This document shows, one piece after another, positions 33,655 through 46,059 of a DNA stretch of 64,000 nt (position 1 is its first letter; the number at the start of each line of letters is the position of its first letter). The position numbers and the translations under genes are program-made. A model generated the notes under the pieces. That model worked only from the letters and a program-made list of their open reading frames with translations. It did not search any database and had not been told where the DNA came from. Source of the DNA: Bimuria novae-zelandiae CBS 107.79 (Eukaryota > Ascomycota > Dothideomycetes > Pleosporales > Didymosphaeriaceae); the NCBI GenBank assembly GCA_010015655.1, contig ML976688.1:1-64000 (forward strand), in the 5' to 3' direction.

Positions 33655-34510
33655 TTATACTAATATTATTTAATACCTTAGCTAGGGATAGCGATAGAGT
33701 ATATAGTTAAACTACTTAATTTACCTATATATATAACTTAATAATAACTACTCTAAAGGACCTACTATACGACTAGGTTAAGCTATTAGTTTATTAAAAA
33801 TAATTACTTAATATAAAAGGAGTCTTAATACTACTAAGTAAGGCTTAAAAAGAGTTAAAAGATAGATAGTTTAAACGCGATATACTATAGTAGCTAGAAA
33901 AGCTAAATACCTTACTACCTTTATTAGATAAATAGTAGCAATATTTACGCTATATATAATATAATAATACTAAAACACCTATTTATTACGTTAGTATTTA
34001 AGAAGTATATGCATAGTAGTACGTATAAACTATCTAAATACTTTACCTACTAAGAATACGAGATCTAGAGCTACGGCCATATTACTAAGGAAAATCACGA
34101 CTAAGACACCTCTATAAAGCTAGCCTATATTTAATAAGGCATTAATAAAGACTTTTTGTAAGCATCCTCGCTACCTATCTTTATAAATAATAACTTAATT
34201 AAGGTAATACTAAAGGGCGTAATTAAGTACTTTTAATAGGACCCTATAGTAATTATAGTTAAACTAGTTAGTTAGATACTTCTTTGTAGTGTAGAGCGAT
34301 AATAGCTATATATATATTATTAGATTATTATTAAAGCTTTAGCTAAAGGCGAAGAGCTTTGTAATGCTCTTATTTAAGTATAATAAAAAATAGATAAGCC
34401 AGAAGCCTAGCTTGCTAAACGTACTATAATAAACTCTACTTCTAATACGCTAGTAACTTAATCTCGCACTACTTACTCCTAAATCGTACTATTAATACTA
34501 TGAAATTAAG

Positions 34511-34733
34511 TGTCAGATTTGATAGTGTTCTGTCACTTTGAGATAATGCAATGATGAGAATTTAATGGATGTGATGATTAATTAATGATGTTCGTGTTCT
34601 GTGTTCCTGGAATGTAGATGTGTGCGAGGCTCCAAATAAGTGCCGCTGCAGCGCTAGCCCTATTTAGAATAGTACAGAAGAGAGAGTGCTCCAGCCTTAT
34701 ATCCACAATAGATAGAGGCTATATAATCGGACA
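34511..34733 (-). repeat. 3' LTR of Copia-1
   Basis: TGTCAGATTTGATAG to AATCGGACA on the plus strand, 223 bp, little RIP. Confidence 0.92.
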
Positions 34734-34759
34734 CACCCCCTCAGCTTGGGCTTATCCTT

Positions 34760-37700
34760 AAGCTGGACCTTCGCATTATTTATCTGTCTATTATTCTAAC
34801 TTAAAGGCCTCTATCCTTTGCTGTAGATCCTGCAGGACAACCTTTTAATTAGTAATCTTATCTAATATATCTTTAAGTCCTAGCCTATTCAGAAACTTGC
34901 TCTATTTGTTTACTAGTAAGGCCTTTATAAGTCTATCTGCAACCATGTCCTCTGAGCGTTAATAGTCTACCTTAATTATCCTAAGTGTGACTTCTTATCT
35001 TAGCTAATAATTGTGGATATTTATATAGCGGAGCTTAGTCTGCAGCTTTGCGATTTCTTTAGTAATAAGGCAAATAGTCTATTAATTATCGTAGTTAATT
35101 ATAATTAGGCGATTGCTTACAGTAATCTAGAGCTCCTAGAGTAATCGTGAAGTAAAGATAGCCTCCTTAGCTACTTATAAAAGCGTTAGAAGTTTGGCCT
35201 CTATTATTAATATAGTAACTATATCTTGCTTGCTTGCTTTCTAGGCAATTAGGCTACTAAATAATTTAATAACGTATCCTTATAAACTCTTATAATTAAG
35301 TGTATTATTAGCAAAGGATGCGTCGCTTGCTACTTCTAGAGTATCTACACCCCTAAGCTAAAGACTTAGTAATTTAGTATTAGCAAGATAGAGGAAAACT
35401 TAGTTAGTAGCTACTTAGTTCTCTTTACTTAGGTTAGATAAGAATCGTGATAATCTGGAGCTTGCAAAGGCAATATCTAGTCGAGTTATAACTATAGCAT
35501 AGAGAATTAATCCGACTTTACGCTAGTATTAATTAATCTCACCCTTACTAGCTAGTCCTGTTCTTAGGAGTAATTTGATTAAACCCATCAGGGTATTGTG
35601 GCGAATCTTATGGTGGTCGATGAGGCGCGATATTTTATCGACGTATAATGCTTATAAAAGCCAGATCTTTTTGTTTAAGCGGTCCCTAATAATTTTAATT
35701 CCTAGAAACTATTGCAGGTCTTTCCCGCTAGTAAGGGTAAATTTAGTTCTTATCTCTTTAATAGCTGCTTTTGCTGCAGGCTCGTGATTCTTCTAATAGG
35801 CAATAATAAGATCATCTATATAAAAGAATATAATAATGCCATCCTTAATAAGGCAGCATAGCTCGTGGGGCACTGTTTCAAAGCTAATATCACGGAGCGT
35901 TGATGTGAACTCTCTTTGCCAGAGCAGTGGAGATATGCGCAGTCCATACAGTGCTTTATGTAGTTTAAGGACTATGCCTGCTCGCGAGTAGCCGCGAGGC
36001 ATTCTTATGTAGATTTCTCTGTCTAGCTTTGCATAGACAAACGCGTTGGTAACGTCGTGTTAGATAAGCTCTAAGTTAATACAAGCTACAATCGCTATAA
36101 GCATGCGGAATAATCGTCCTATAAGTGTTGCGGCGTAGGTTTCTTGCGAGGTAAGGTGCCGCTGTTAATCGCCTCGCACCACCAGCCTTGCTTTACATTT
36201 CTGCAATCGATAGTATTTGTCGAATTTGTAGGTATATACCTACATATAGTTAAGGATTTAATAGCCTACTGCCTTTACTAGAGCTGCTGCGACCTCGCTC
36301 TAAGACTTTATTTCCTTATAGCTCTATAGATGGGATCGTTCTGCTTCCTTCCACATATTATAAAGAGGGTGATCTTCGAGCTTGCTTTAGCATGTGGGTA
36401 GCTCTAGAAGCACACTTCGATGTGGCTTCTTACCTAATGTAATTATTCGTCAAAGCTACGCCTTATTAAGAGTCTTACCTTCGTATTTACCGCTGCTGCT
36501 AGCTTCGGTGCCTGCCATAAAGGCTACGGCCCATGGGCTTGTTTGCAACTATCCTGTTTACACTATTTATAGTAGTATAGCTTAATTGTTTCCTGCTATT
36601 AGTTGTGTAAGAAGTGTCACTAGTGGCAGCGTTAATGGAGGCGTTAGATATTCGTACCTAGCTCTCCTATCTTGCCTGCACTTAAGAGCCTCTTCCTTTA
36701 GCGCTTCACTGATTGTCTTATCCTTAAAGAAGGACTCAGTGGCATGCTCTTGTTAAGGTGAGAGAGGTAACTCTACTAATCGCACCTAGGCTACTATTTC
36801 TTCTAATGTGCTGTGTATAAGGTTATTTATTAGGTCTTTAGTTTTGCCTAAGAACATAGTATCCTTATCAAATATTACATCGCGAGTACTAATCGTCTTT
36901 GCTAGAGAGGGAATCTATATTCTCTAGATGTTAGTTAATCTATAGCTAATAAGGTAGCTAATCCATGCTTTAGGGTTAAGCCTCTAAAGCCTGCTTTTGC
37001 CGCGTTTTATGTTGTTAGTTATCGCAAACGCTTTGCAGCTATATACTTTTAGGTGAGCTTAATTAGGCTTCTTTAGTTGGGTAATAATGCCGTTCTGAAA
37101 GGCTACTGTTGTAAAGAACACTTTATATAGAAATTGCTATTAGTTAGTGTAGTTTAGCGTTTAATTATATAGGTAGACTGCGGCTCGCGTGATCTTAGGC
37201 CATATCTACTATAGTAAATTAGAGTTAAGTTACATTACGCGCGCTTTCTCCTTAATTACACCCCTTAAGTGTTCTACTCCTTTATTTTATACTTAAGTAT
37301 CTAGTACTAAAGGCTTAATCTTAATATCTTGCGCCGCGCACCACTTCTTAATATTAGCCTTAATAGAGAAGATCTTGTTATTAGATTTAATTACTTTTAC
37401 TATAACGTTGTATTATACTTCTATGAACCGTATAAAAGTGCTAAGTAATTTAATAATTAACCGTGCTAGGCAGTTATCCTTAAAGTAGAAGTCTTATGCG
37501 AAGCTAGAGAATTAATTAGTAATTAGTATTTAGCTCTTCTCTCTTGTTAAGCTGTCTACTTTATAGTCGTGAAAGTCTATTACGACTCGCTCGCCAGGGC
37601 CTTTAGTTCGCTCCCTGGCTTGCCGGCGTATTTGCCATTTTAGTTTTGCTTTACCGCAGGCGTTACATTTTACCGTGGGGAGACCTTTAATCCTTACCCC

Positions 37701-39545
37701 CTTAGATTGCTGCACGAGGTGTTCGAGGGCCTAAGGGCCTAAATAGCCTAATCGCTAGTGCTAGGTCTATGCGTTTGCCTTCTACGGTCTTCGTTTAGTA
37801 CGTGTGTTAGTCTTGTGAGTGGCGTGCGTAGCATTAGTAGGAATACTACCTACTAGCCTTGTTCTGTGTTTTAACACCTATTATTTATGCAATTCTTAGA
37901 GTTCTGCTAGCACAGTATTGTCTCTTCTCTTTAGAGTCGTTGGGTCTGCCCTTGTGTCCCACTAAAGGCCTTACCTCTAGAGTAATTAGAACGATACAAG
38001 GTTGCAGAGTAAATTAGGGTAATAGGCTATATTATCTAGCTATATTATTTAATTGCTGCTTGCACTCTATATATTAAGATAGACACTCTTATATCCTTTA
38101 ATCTATATTTGTGTATTCCCTGCCTATATAAAGTCTCCTGGCGCCAGTGGCCGGTATAAGACAAAGCGATCGATGTTGTTAAAGACATGGCAGGTTATGC
38201 CTAAATCGAGTATAGCTAAGTATCGTAATAGGTATATGTTTAATTTGGTGTAGAAAGATGCGGTGTTAAAGCTTACTAGGATTTTAGTAATCTTGCGTTT
38301 ATCTAGTTACTTATTATTAGCCTTAGTAATTCGAGTTAGAGTAGGAGTATGTAATAATTTGATTGTAGGTGCCTATAATCTAGCCCTCTTTATTATCCTT
38401 AGGCTTTCTTAAAGCGCAGGGTCATTCTCTAGCCTAAACTTAATTAGGGTAACTATGCTTGGCTTTGGCCTAAACTATTCTGGTTGTTTGTCTGGGAAAG
38501 CGTAGAAGTAGTCTTATAGATTATAGCGTTATTTACAAGTAGGGCACTTAAGGCCACTAGCTATTGCTAGCTTATCGTCTATAATCGCGGACCGCTTAGC
38601 TCTAGTACGTTAACTATTATTTTATTATTTACGAGATCTACCCTAATATTTTAATATTGCTACTTTATCCATAAGAGAGGCGTCCCTGTCTGTAGCCTAG
38701 GTGGATTTACCACCGTTAGCGAGAGATAAACCTGTAATAGTAAAAGCGCCCTTTTATTTGCCCTTAATTAAGTGCTATAGAATTATATAGTCTTAGAAGA
38801 GTTTTATTATATGCTTTCGTGAGACAGCTGCATCCTTGCTTCCATATTACTAAAAGGTCGTTACCCACATAGGTGCGACATAGACAACTACCTTTATAAA
38901 GTCTTCTTTAACTAAGTCTAGCCTTTAAAGCTCTAGGACTTAATTAGTCTCTACTTCTGTGGCTGCATAATCGTACTTAGATAGCCATGTAGCTTATAAT
39001 CTAGCTGTTCTTATTAGCTTAAGGGCTTCTTAGTATCTTGCCCTTAATCGTCTGTATTCGTCTTGCAGGTCTACCCTAACTATAATTATAAGTTTATTAA
39101 TTTACTACCTAATTAATTAATCTAGGAGGTAGTAGTTGTTCTAAAGATGCGCAGAAACTATTAATTAGATAATAGTAACTACTTAGTTTAGGCTAACCTG
39201 TTCCTCTCGGTATTCGCGATCCATGATCTTATATATTTCTAGCTATCCTTTATAATAATCGCTATTGTCTTTATATGCTTTCCCGCCTGCCGTCGATAGA
39301 TGTAAGGGCATTGTTGGCATATTATTCGGATTCGCAGTCGTATACGCCGTGCTTGGCTGGTAGTTGCCTATCGCGGGAGGTATTGGCATTGCGGGTTTCT
39401 GTCTTGGTTCATCTATTAGCGCTGGGTTGATAATGTTCCAGACCTTTAGGAATTAGGATTTTATTTTTAGCTAGTTTAGCCACGGTGTGTAGTTCGTGTA
39501 GTTGGTCAGGATCACTGTGGGATCTCTAAGGGTTAATAAGGCTAT
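34760..39545 (-). pseudogene. Copia-1 gag-pol, RIP-mutated
   Basis: Begins at an ATA (former ATG) at 39545 with MALLTLRDPTVILTNYTNY-like gag. The gag zinc motif CPTC...CFYAFPDK lies near 38460-38560. Pre-integrase zinc and core start at 37530-37715: QQSKGVRIKGLPTVKCNACG and ERVVIDFHDYKVDS, where the Asp of DFHDY is a likely integrase active residue. Reverse transcriptase at 35793-36002 is open, with VLKLHKALYGLRISPLLWQ and an intact YIDD catalytic box. RNase H extends to about 34760. Most of the remainder is broken by TAG/TAA. Best preserved are the integrase start and the RT palm. Confidence 0.85.
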
Positions 39546-39568
39546 TGTAATTAGCTTAGCGGAGGCAA

Positions 39569-39581
39569 TAAGACTCTTAAT
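39569..39581 (-). promoter_or_regulatory. Copia-1 primer-binding site
   Basis: On the minus strand ATTAAGAGTCTTA directly follows the 5' LTR. The same 13 bases follow the LTR of Copia-2 (58812-58824). Its complement contains CTCTTAA, like the anticodon loop of tRNA-Lys(CUU), so a half-tRNA primer is possible; this last step is inference. Confidence 0.5.
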
Positions 39582-39804
39582 TATTAGATTTAATAGTGTT
39601 CTGTCACTTTGAGATAATGCAATGATAAGAATTTAATAGATGTAATAATTAATTAATAATGTTCGTGTTCTGTGTTCCTGGAATGCAGATGTATACGAGG
39701 CTCCAAATAAGTGCCGCTGCAGCGCTAGCCCTATTTAGAATAGTACAAAAGAGAGAGTGCTCCAGCCTTATATCCACAACAGATAGAGGCTATATAATCG
39801 GACA
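39582..39804 (-). repeat. 5' LTR of Copia-1
   Basis: 223 bp, TATTAGATTTAATAG to AATCGGACA; differs from its partner mainly by G to A at its left part. Confidence 0.92.
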
Positions 39805-39890
39805 TTAAGGTAGCTATATCCTTACTGGCCCTTTAAGTTTAGAGTTTAATAAACTTAATAACTCATTTCTTCTCTATTTATTACCTTTTA

Positions 39891-41723
39891 ACGTGTTTCA
39901 CCACTCAGTGAGCCACACCACTCAGTGAGCCACCCCACCAAAATCGCGACGCGTCTTCTTACAACTCTCGCAATGCCGTCCGCCCAACAAGCCTAGCAGG
40001 CTTAAAAAGAAAGTAGACTTGCTCTATTAAAGCACGCGATTTAAAATAAATAGATTTTAAGCTACTAATATACTAGTAAACTCTATTAAGTTAACTAATT
40101 AACCCTCCGCTAACGCGTTCTAGGTACTCTACCTTAGGCTACTACTAACGCTTAGAAACGAAAGCTACACCCTATAAAGGAGCGCACTCTAGTAGATTAG
40201 ATCCTAGACCTTAACTAACGCGGATTTCCGCCCTATATTATTAATATATAATAAATAGTAAACTATCTACTTGCCGCGCGCGGCTAAGAGCCCCCTCCCT
40301 AATTAGTTAGTAAGAACTAAATATCGCGCTTTATTAAAGCTTAGCTAGAGCTTTAGATAAAGTAGAATAGGAAATTCTACTCTTAGCGCGCGAAATCTAA
40401 GGACCTAGTCGCGATTCGCACGTAGTTTAAGCTTGTAAATAAGACGCGTTAGTTATATAGTATCTCTAACTTAGATATCTATAACTTTAACAAGACTAGC
40501 TTTATAATAGGGATCGCTGTAACGTTAAAAGTTATTATAAACTCTAAGATAGTTAGCCGCGCGGTTACTATATAGCTAGGTAATTATAAGTAGGTAATAG
40601 CAATTAAGTGTATTAACCTGTCTAGCTAATTAATCCCACCATTTATAATCCTGTAAGGAAAGCTCTACTAAGCGAGCTAGTATTAAGGCTTCTTACTTAG
40701 CTAGGTTATCGCTGTTAGCGACAACGGCTAGACGACTAATAAGCTTAGCCTTAAGTGGGTAAAGCACTTCTACCAATATATAGAGGCTTATATAGTAGGG
40801 GCCTACTGGCTGCTCATCCTCGACGGCCACGGTAGCCACGCAACGGCTGAGTTTAACTAGTTCTATAGAGAGAGCAAAATTATCACGCTTTATATGCCAC
40901 TATATATATTACACCTCCTATAGCTACTTAATATAGGCTACTTCTCGCCTCTTAAGATTGCGTATAGCTATTAGGTGTCTAAGCTTGCGCGACAACGCGT
41001 CTTTTATATTAATAAGTAGGACTTCCTATAAATCTACCTAAGTATTAAAGGGATAGTCCTCTTAGAGTAAAATATCTAGGCTAGCTTTTAGGCGTTAGGG
41101 CTAGTCTTAGCTTATTAAGAACGCGTCCTATTATTACTAATAGTAGTTAGGACGCCTTCTTCGCTAAAGATAGTAACTAACGCTAAGGTTGCATAGATAG
41201 TAGAAACACTATATACTATTACTTAGCTAGAGCAGTAGGCTTAACTTATTTAAAGTTATCTTAATCGCCTATCCTAGAGCCCTACTAGCTAGGCTATTTG
41301 CTAGCTTATTAAAGGTTATTAGCTTGCGATAAATTCAGCAACAATTCTTATAGAGAAGAATAAGAAGCTTTAACAGGCAAGTTAGCGCCGACAGCGCAAG
41401 GGGCAACAGCGCCGACAGTATATAGCCTGTAGAGGAGCTCTGCGAGTAGAGGAAGGTCAATTGCTTGCTGCAGAGGCCGAAAGGGTGCTCTAGTAGGTAG
41501 AGCAGGCGGGGCAGCCAAGTAGGCCTCGAGCACCACCAACCTGCAGTAGGTGCCACGAACAAGGTCACAAAAGAACTTAGTATACTATTAGATAACGCGC
41601 ATTAAATAGATCTATTTTCTATATATTTTATCGCGTGGTTGTAGAGCTATTGCAAGAAGACGCGTTGCGATTTTGGTGGGGTGGCTCACTGAGTGGTGTG
41701 GCTCACTGAGTGGTGAAACACGT
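39891..41723 (+). mobile_element. Pogo-type transposon T1
   Basis: Inverted ends ACGTGTTTCACCACTCAGTG...and complement, with TA at 39889-39890 and 41724-41725. Just inside each end a 19-bp motif (CCACTCAGTGAGCCACA-type) is repeated twice. 1833 bp. Same family as T2, 32 bp further on. Confidence 0.93.
39973..41598 (+). pseudogene. T1 transposase, heavily RIP-mutated
   Basis: ATG at 39973. The frame is in register along its whole length with T2, ending in the same CCHC zinc-knuckle region (41542-41583), whose last Cys is now Tyr. No indel breaks the register over 1.6 kb; the breaks are TAG/TAA codons. The LLILDGHGSH motif near 40820 is still readable. Much more damaged than T2 although it lies next to it. 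Confidence 0.88.
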
Positions 41724-41755
41724 TAAATCTATTACTTACCTAAGTACTTAGCCTA

Positions 41756-43582
41756 ACGTGTTTCACCAGTCATTGAGCCACACCAGTCACTGAGCCACCC
41801 CACCAAGATCGCGACGCGTCTCTACACAACACCCACGATGCCCACCACACAACGCACCCGCCAGCTTGAAAAGGAAGCCAGGCTAGCTCTATCGACCCAT
41901 GCGATTCAGATAAGACAGGTTTCTAGCTACCGAAACGCTGCAAGGCTCTATAATATCGATCGATCTACCCTACGTCGACGTGTCAACGGTCACCTACCTC
42001 GGGCCGTTGCTAACGCCCAGAAACGAAAGCTACATCCTACAAAGGAGCAGGCTCTAGTAGAGTGGATACTAGACCTCAACCGACGTGGATTTCCACCTTA
42101 CATCATCGACGTACGTAGGATGGCCGACCATCTACTCGCTGCGCGCGGCCAGATCCCTGCCCCACAGCCAGTGGGTAAGAACTGGGTATCACGCTTCATC
42201 AAGGCTCAGCCAGAGCTACAGACCAAGTGGACTAGGAGCTTCCACAGTCAGCGCGCGCTCTATGAGGATCCTATTAAGATCTCTGCCTAGTACAAGCTTG
42301 TGGAGGAGACGCGACAGACATACGGCATACAGGATACAGACACCTACAACTTTAACGAGACAGGCTTCCTAATGGGGGTCACCTCTACGTCTAGAGTAGT
42401 CACCAGCTCAGACACTATAGGCAGGGCTATACACATACAGCCAGGCAATCAAGACTACGTTACGACGATTAAAGCCGTCTGCGCAGCTGGGTGGTCTATA
42501 CCACCCCTTATTATCCTACCTGGCAAGCTCCACCAGGCTAGCTGGTATACTGACCTACCTGCTGGCTGGGTACTGGCTGTCAGCGACAATGGCTGGACGA
42601 CAGATAGCCTAGGGCTTACCTGGCTAGAGCACTTCACTCGGCATACAGAGTCTCGTACAGTCGGCACCTGGCGGCTGCTTATTCTAGACGGTCATAGCAG
42701 CCATGCTACCCCTAAGTTCGATCAATACTGTAGGACACACAGGATCATCAGCCTGTGTATGCCTGCCCATACGAGCCACCTCCTACAGCCTTTAGATGTT
42801 GGCTGTTTCTCACCTCTCAAGACAGCGTACGGACATGAAGTGACTGAGCTAGCCAGACAGCGTGTCTATCATGTAGACAAGGAAGAGTTCCTGTCAATCT
42901 ACCCACGTGTACGTAGGGCTGTTTTTACAGAGCAGAACATCAAGGCTGGCTTTCAAGCGACAGGGCTGGTGCCTACCTGTCCTGATCGGGTCCTCTCATG
43001 CCTGACTGTAGTCAGGACACCGTCACCACTACAGACGGGCGCTGAGCCAGCATGGACAGCTGAGACGCCTCACACTACTACTCAGGTTGAGCAGCAGGCT
43101 AGGCTTATACGTGATCGTTTACAACGACCGTCTCAGAGCCCTACACACTAGATGCTTAGGCAGCTAGTTAAGAGCTGTTAGCATGCTATAAATATAGTAA
43201 CTCTCCTAGCAGAAGATATTAGGAAACTACAGGCTACTAATTAACGTCGTAGATAAAGACAGGAGAGGCGTAGGTAGTATATTGCCTCTGGAGGGGCTCT
43301 ACAGGCTGAGGAAGGTCGAAGGCTGGCTGTAGAGGCTAAAAGGGTGCTCTAGCAGGTAGAGCAGGAGGACCGTGCAGGACGATCACGAGCACCACCTACA
43401 TGTAGTAACTGCCATAAGCAAGGCCATAGAAGGACTCAGTGTACCCAGAGATTATAGCTATTATATTAATCTATTTATATTAAATTTAACTATTACGTTG
43501 TTAAGCTATCGTGCAGAAAGCTGCGTCAGTTTTGGTGGGGTGGCTCAGTGACTGGTGTGGCTCAATGACTGGTGAAACACGT
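41756..43582 (+). mobile_element. Pogo-type transposon T2, lightly RIP-mutated
   Basis: Inverted ends ACGTGTTTCACCAGTCATTG and complement; TA at 41754-41755 and 43583-43584; 1827 bp. The subterminal double repeat carries CAGTCACTGAG where T1 has CACTCAGTGAG. Confidence 0.93.
41838..43457 (+). pseudogene. T2 transposase with C-terminal zinc knuckle
   Basis: ATG at 41838 in a good context just inside the terminal repeat. HTH DNA-binding part with STLRRRVNGHLP (about residue 47-58), then the DDE core. A TAG at 42288-42290 stands where a Trp is likely. First catalytic position at 42354-42356 is Asn (NFNETGF), the second Asp is at 42687-42689 (LILDGHSSH), the third at 42795-42797 (LLQPLDVG), 35 residues apart. 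A TAG at 43149-43151 ends the long open part, but the register continues through several more TAG/TAA codons, with an Arg/Glu-rich helix, into CSNCHKQGHRRTQC (43401-43442), a perfect CX2CX4HX4C knuckle. The real protein was therefore about 540 residues. Catalytically dead by both the stop and the Asp to Asn change. Confidence 0.9.
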
Positions 43583-43657
43583 TATTAACTAGTGCTTAGT
43601 TAAGTTCCTTAATCTTCTACTACTCTTAGATAGCAAGAATACTATAACGTTTAACTA

Positions 43658-44084
43658 TGTTAAGATCCAATCGTACAGACACTTGGCTAGGCTCCAGGGC
43701 GCCTATGGTCTACAGGTGACCAATAGGGGCGCGGTATCTGGGGATCACGTGACTACTCGACGAGCTCGACTCGAGCAAGTCGAGCAGACGCAGGAGCCAA
43801 GACATCTACTCGCTATGCTCGCTTCGAGCATGTCGAGCAGGGGAAGTATATAGGAACGCAAGAAGAAGTCTCTTCTACGTGTATTTAACCTATTTATTAA
43901 TCTATCGTTTGGATCTAAATAAGCAACCTTGTTAATTTAATTATATTATACCCACCTTTGATACTAACGCCCTAGTAATAAGCGTAAGCTATTACTACGA
44001 CCCTTTTCCGTCCTACTACAGTATTCCTGCCCAAGAACCAACCTTAGCCCCTTAGGGACCAGCTACCCCTTTAGGATCTTAACA
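43658..44084 (+). repeat. 5' LTR of Gypsy B (427 bp)
   Basis: TGTTAAGATC to GATCTTAACA. Two CTCGAC/GTCGAG inverted-repeat blocks at about 43751-43842. Confidence 0.95.
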
Positions 44085-44099
44085 TCTTAAACACCCTTA

Positions 44100-46010
44100 A
44101 TATAAATACTAATAAGACCCCTACTTCTTCCATAGCTTCAGACAACCATGTTACCCCTATAGGGGATGGCAAGAATAAGGCACATAAACCTAACTTATAT
44201 AATAGTAATTGTACCCTCCTCGATACCTAGCTCTTATAGCTAGACCTCTATTTTTTTAACTAGAATTAAGACCTTAAAGACAAGAAGAAGGTTATCTTCG
44301 CTGCAACCTATATGCGAGGAAGCGCTAAAGAATAGATCTATTCTTACCTAGTTAAGTACTTAGACATGGACTATAACAACAAAAATAAGGAGTATATTAA
44401 CAAGCATGCTAATGCAATCAATATTATTAAAGACTACGATAACTTTAAAATATACCTTTAATAAATATTTAGAATTACTAACAAAATAGCTATCGCTAGA
44501 CGAGCAATCCAAACAGTTCGCTAATACTAATCTATAGCTAAATATATAGCTGAGTTCCGCAAGTACGCAGTGCAACTTAACTAGGAGGATAAGTTTTTTA
44601 AGATAATATATAAATAAGGCCTTAAACGTAATATACGCGAGGAACTCCTGCGTAGTAATATAAAGATAGAGACCTTAAAAGAACTATACGAAGAGACTAT
44701 CCGTATTAATAAGGAGTGGTTCGCTTTGCAAGAAGAGTTCTATAGGAACCTAAGGAACGCTAGTTTCGAACAATAGGCACCTATAGTCTATAGGGCGTCA
44801 CTAAAAGCACCTCGTCGCTAGCAACGTAACTACTACGGACCCTAACCTATAGAAGATGTCTAGTTTAACAACTTGGAAAAGGGAATAGGAAAGGCTATAG
44901 GCTTTTAAAAGCCTAATTAACGTATCTTAGATGGAACCTAACGATAAGGGACCGAGACGCGTAAATACTTTATATATAGTAAACTAGGCTATATAGCTAG
45001 GAACTACAGATCTAAGAACAAGATTACCAGATAGTTAAACGTACTAACTGTTAACTAAAAAGAAACCACCGACGAAGAATGGCAGGTAGTAAACGCTATT
45101 AAATAAATTAACATCTACGACAAAGGATCGGAGCAATTAGGGACCCCTAACTTACGACTCCACGAGGATGCATACGAAGGTTTGGACGAAAAAGGAAAGG
45201 AGAAGGAACTAATGCCTTAATCTCCTACGCCTTACCCTAGCTAGAGCAAACTAGTTACTAGTAAGACGATAAATGTTTTTGACTTCTTAGAAAAACACCA
45301 ACTAAGGGAAGGAGACTTTGGGTTTACAGTAATAGAATAATAAGACTACGCAGAAGCATTTTTCCATGCTTACTAACCTAACCTAGTTAGTAAAGTAGCA
45401 CGAGAAATGGCGGACCACCGCTACGCCTACGAAGACCCTAAGAAGAAATATCTAAACAAAAGCCCGAACTACGAACTATAGTACAACCTGGACTATCGCA
45501 ATCCTACGCATGAGACTATACGATAGACCTTTTATAGAGAAGATTAATATACTATTTATTACTAAGCTAAGGAATATAGCTACTTTCCCTGAACATACTA
45601 ATAATATAGATAGGAGTGGTTTAACTGCCCTATCGCCTATTGCAACGTTTACCTCTAGGATAAACGCAAAACACGATACTTTTTATATCTTAACTAGGTA
45701 CTAAACTAAGTAATATTACTACTAGTTAATAGGAAATGTGTATTAGACAAATAGCAAACATGCTTACACCCTAATTATAAGGAACACAAAGAATAAAAAG
45801 GGAAGCATAGGTTTAATCGCATACTAAAAGGGACTACAACCCTCAGAATTAAAACGGTAACAAAGGAAGAAGACGGTGAAGCTCTCTTAGCAGAGGCCTA
45901 GCAATAGCCCTAGGAGAAGAAAAACGAAAGACGCCTTAAACCCACGAAGCTAGCTAAAAAGAAAATATCTTTTTTAGACCTAGGCTCAGGCGGGAAAACG
46001 CCTTTAAGGA
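44100..46010 (+). pseudogene. Gypsy B gag, RIP-mutated
   Basis: Degenerate capsid gene: retrotransposon gag region around ATYMRGSAKE (about 44300-44335), an arm with KIETLKELYEETIRINKEWF (about 44660-44720), then a knuckle region near 44965-45015 where KYFIYSKLGYIARNYRSKNK has lost all its Cys and a His to Tyr (C to Y, H to Y changes of RIP type). The end KKKISFLDLGSGGKTPLRK (about 45950-46010) is the same as the gag end left in Gypsy A. Many stops. Confidence 0.75.
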
Positions 46011-46059
46011 AGTAAATGCCACTAATAGTTAGGCATTAATTAAGCTATTAGTATAGCTT

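Larger units (their letters stand above)
34511..39804 (-). mobile_element. Copia-1 LTR retrotransposon, full length, target site TTAAG
   Basis: Two 223-bp LTRs (34511-34733, 39582-39804) flanked by TTAAG at 34506-34510 and 39805-39809. Minus-strand coding. It interrupts the gag of Gypsy C2. On the minus strand a purine run (AAGCTGAGGGGGTG) stands before the 3' LTR at 34734-34748. Confidence 0.95.

Noticed and set aside
41335..41568. Two minus-strand ORFs in T1
   Set aside because: Antisense to the Arg/Glu-rich C-terminus of the T1 transposase; same reason as in Pogo-1.
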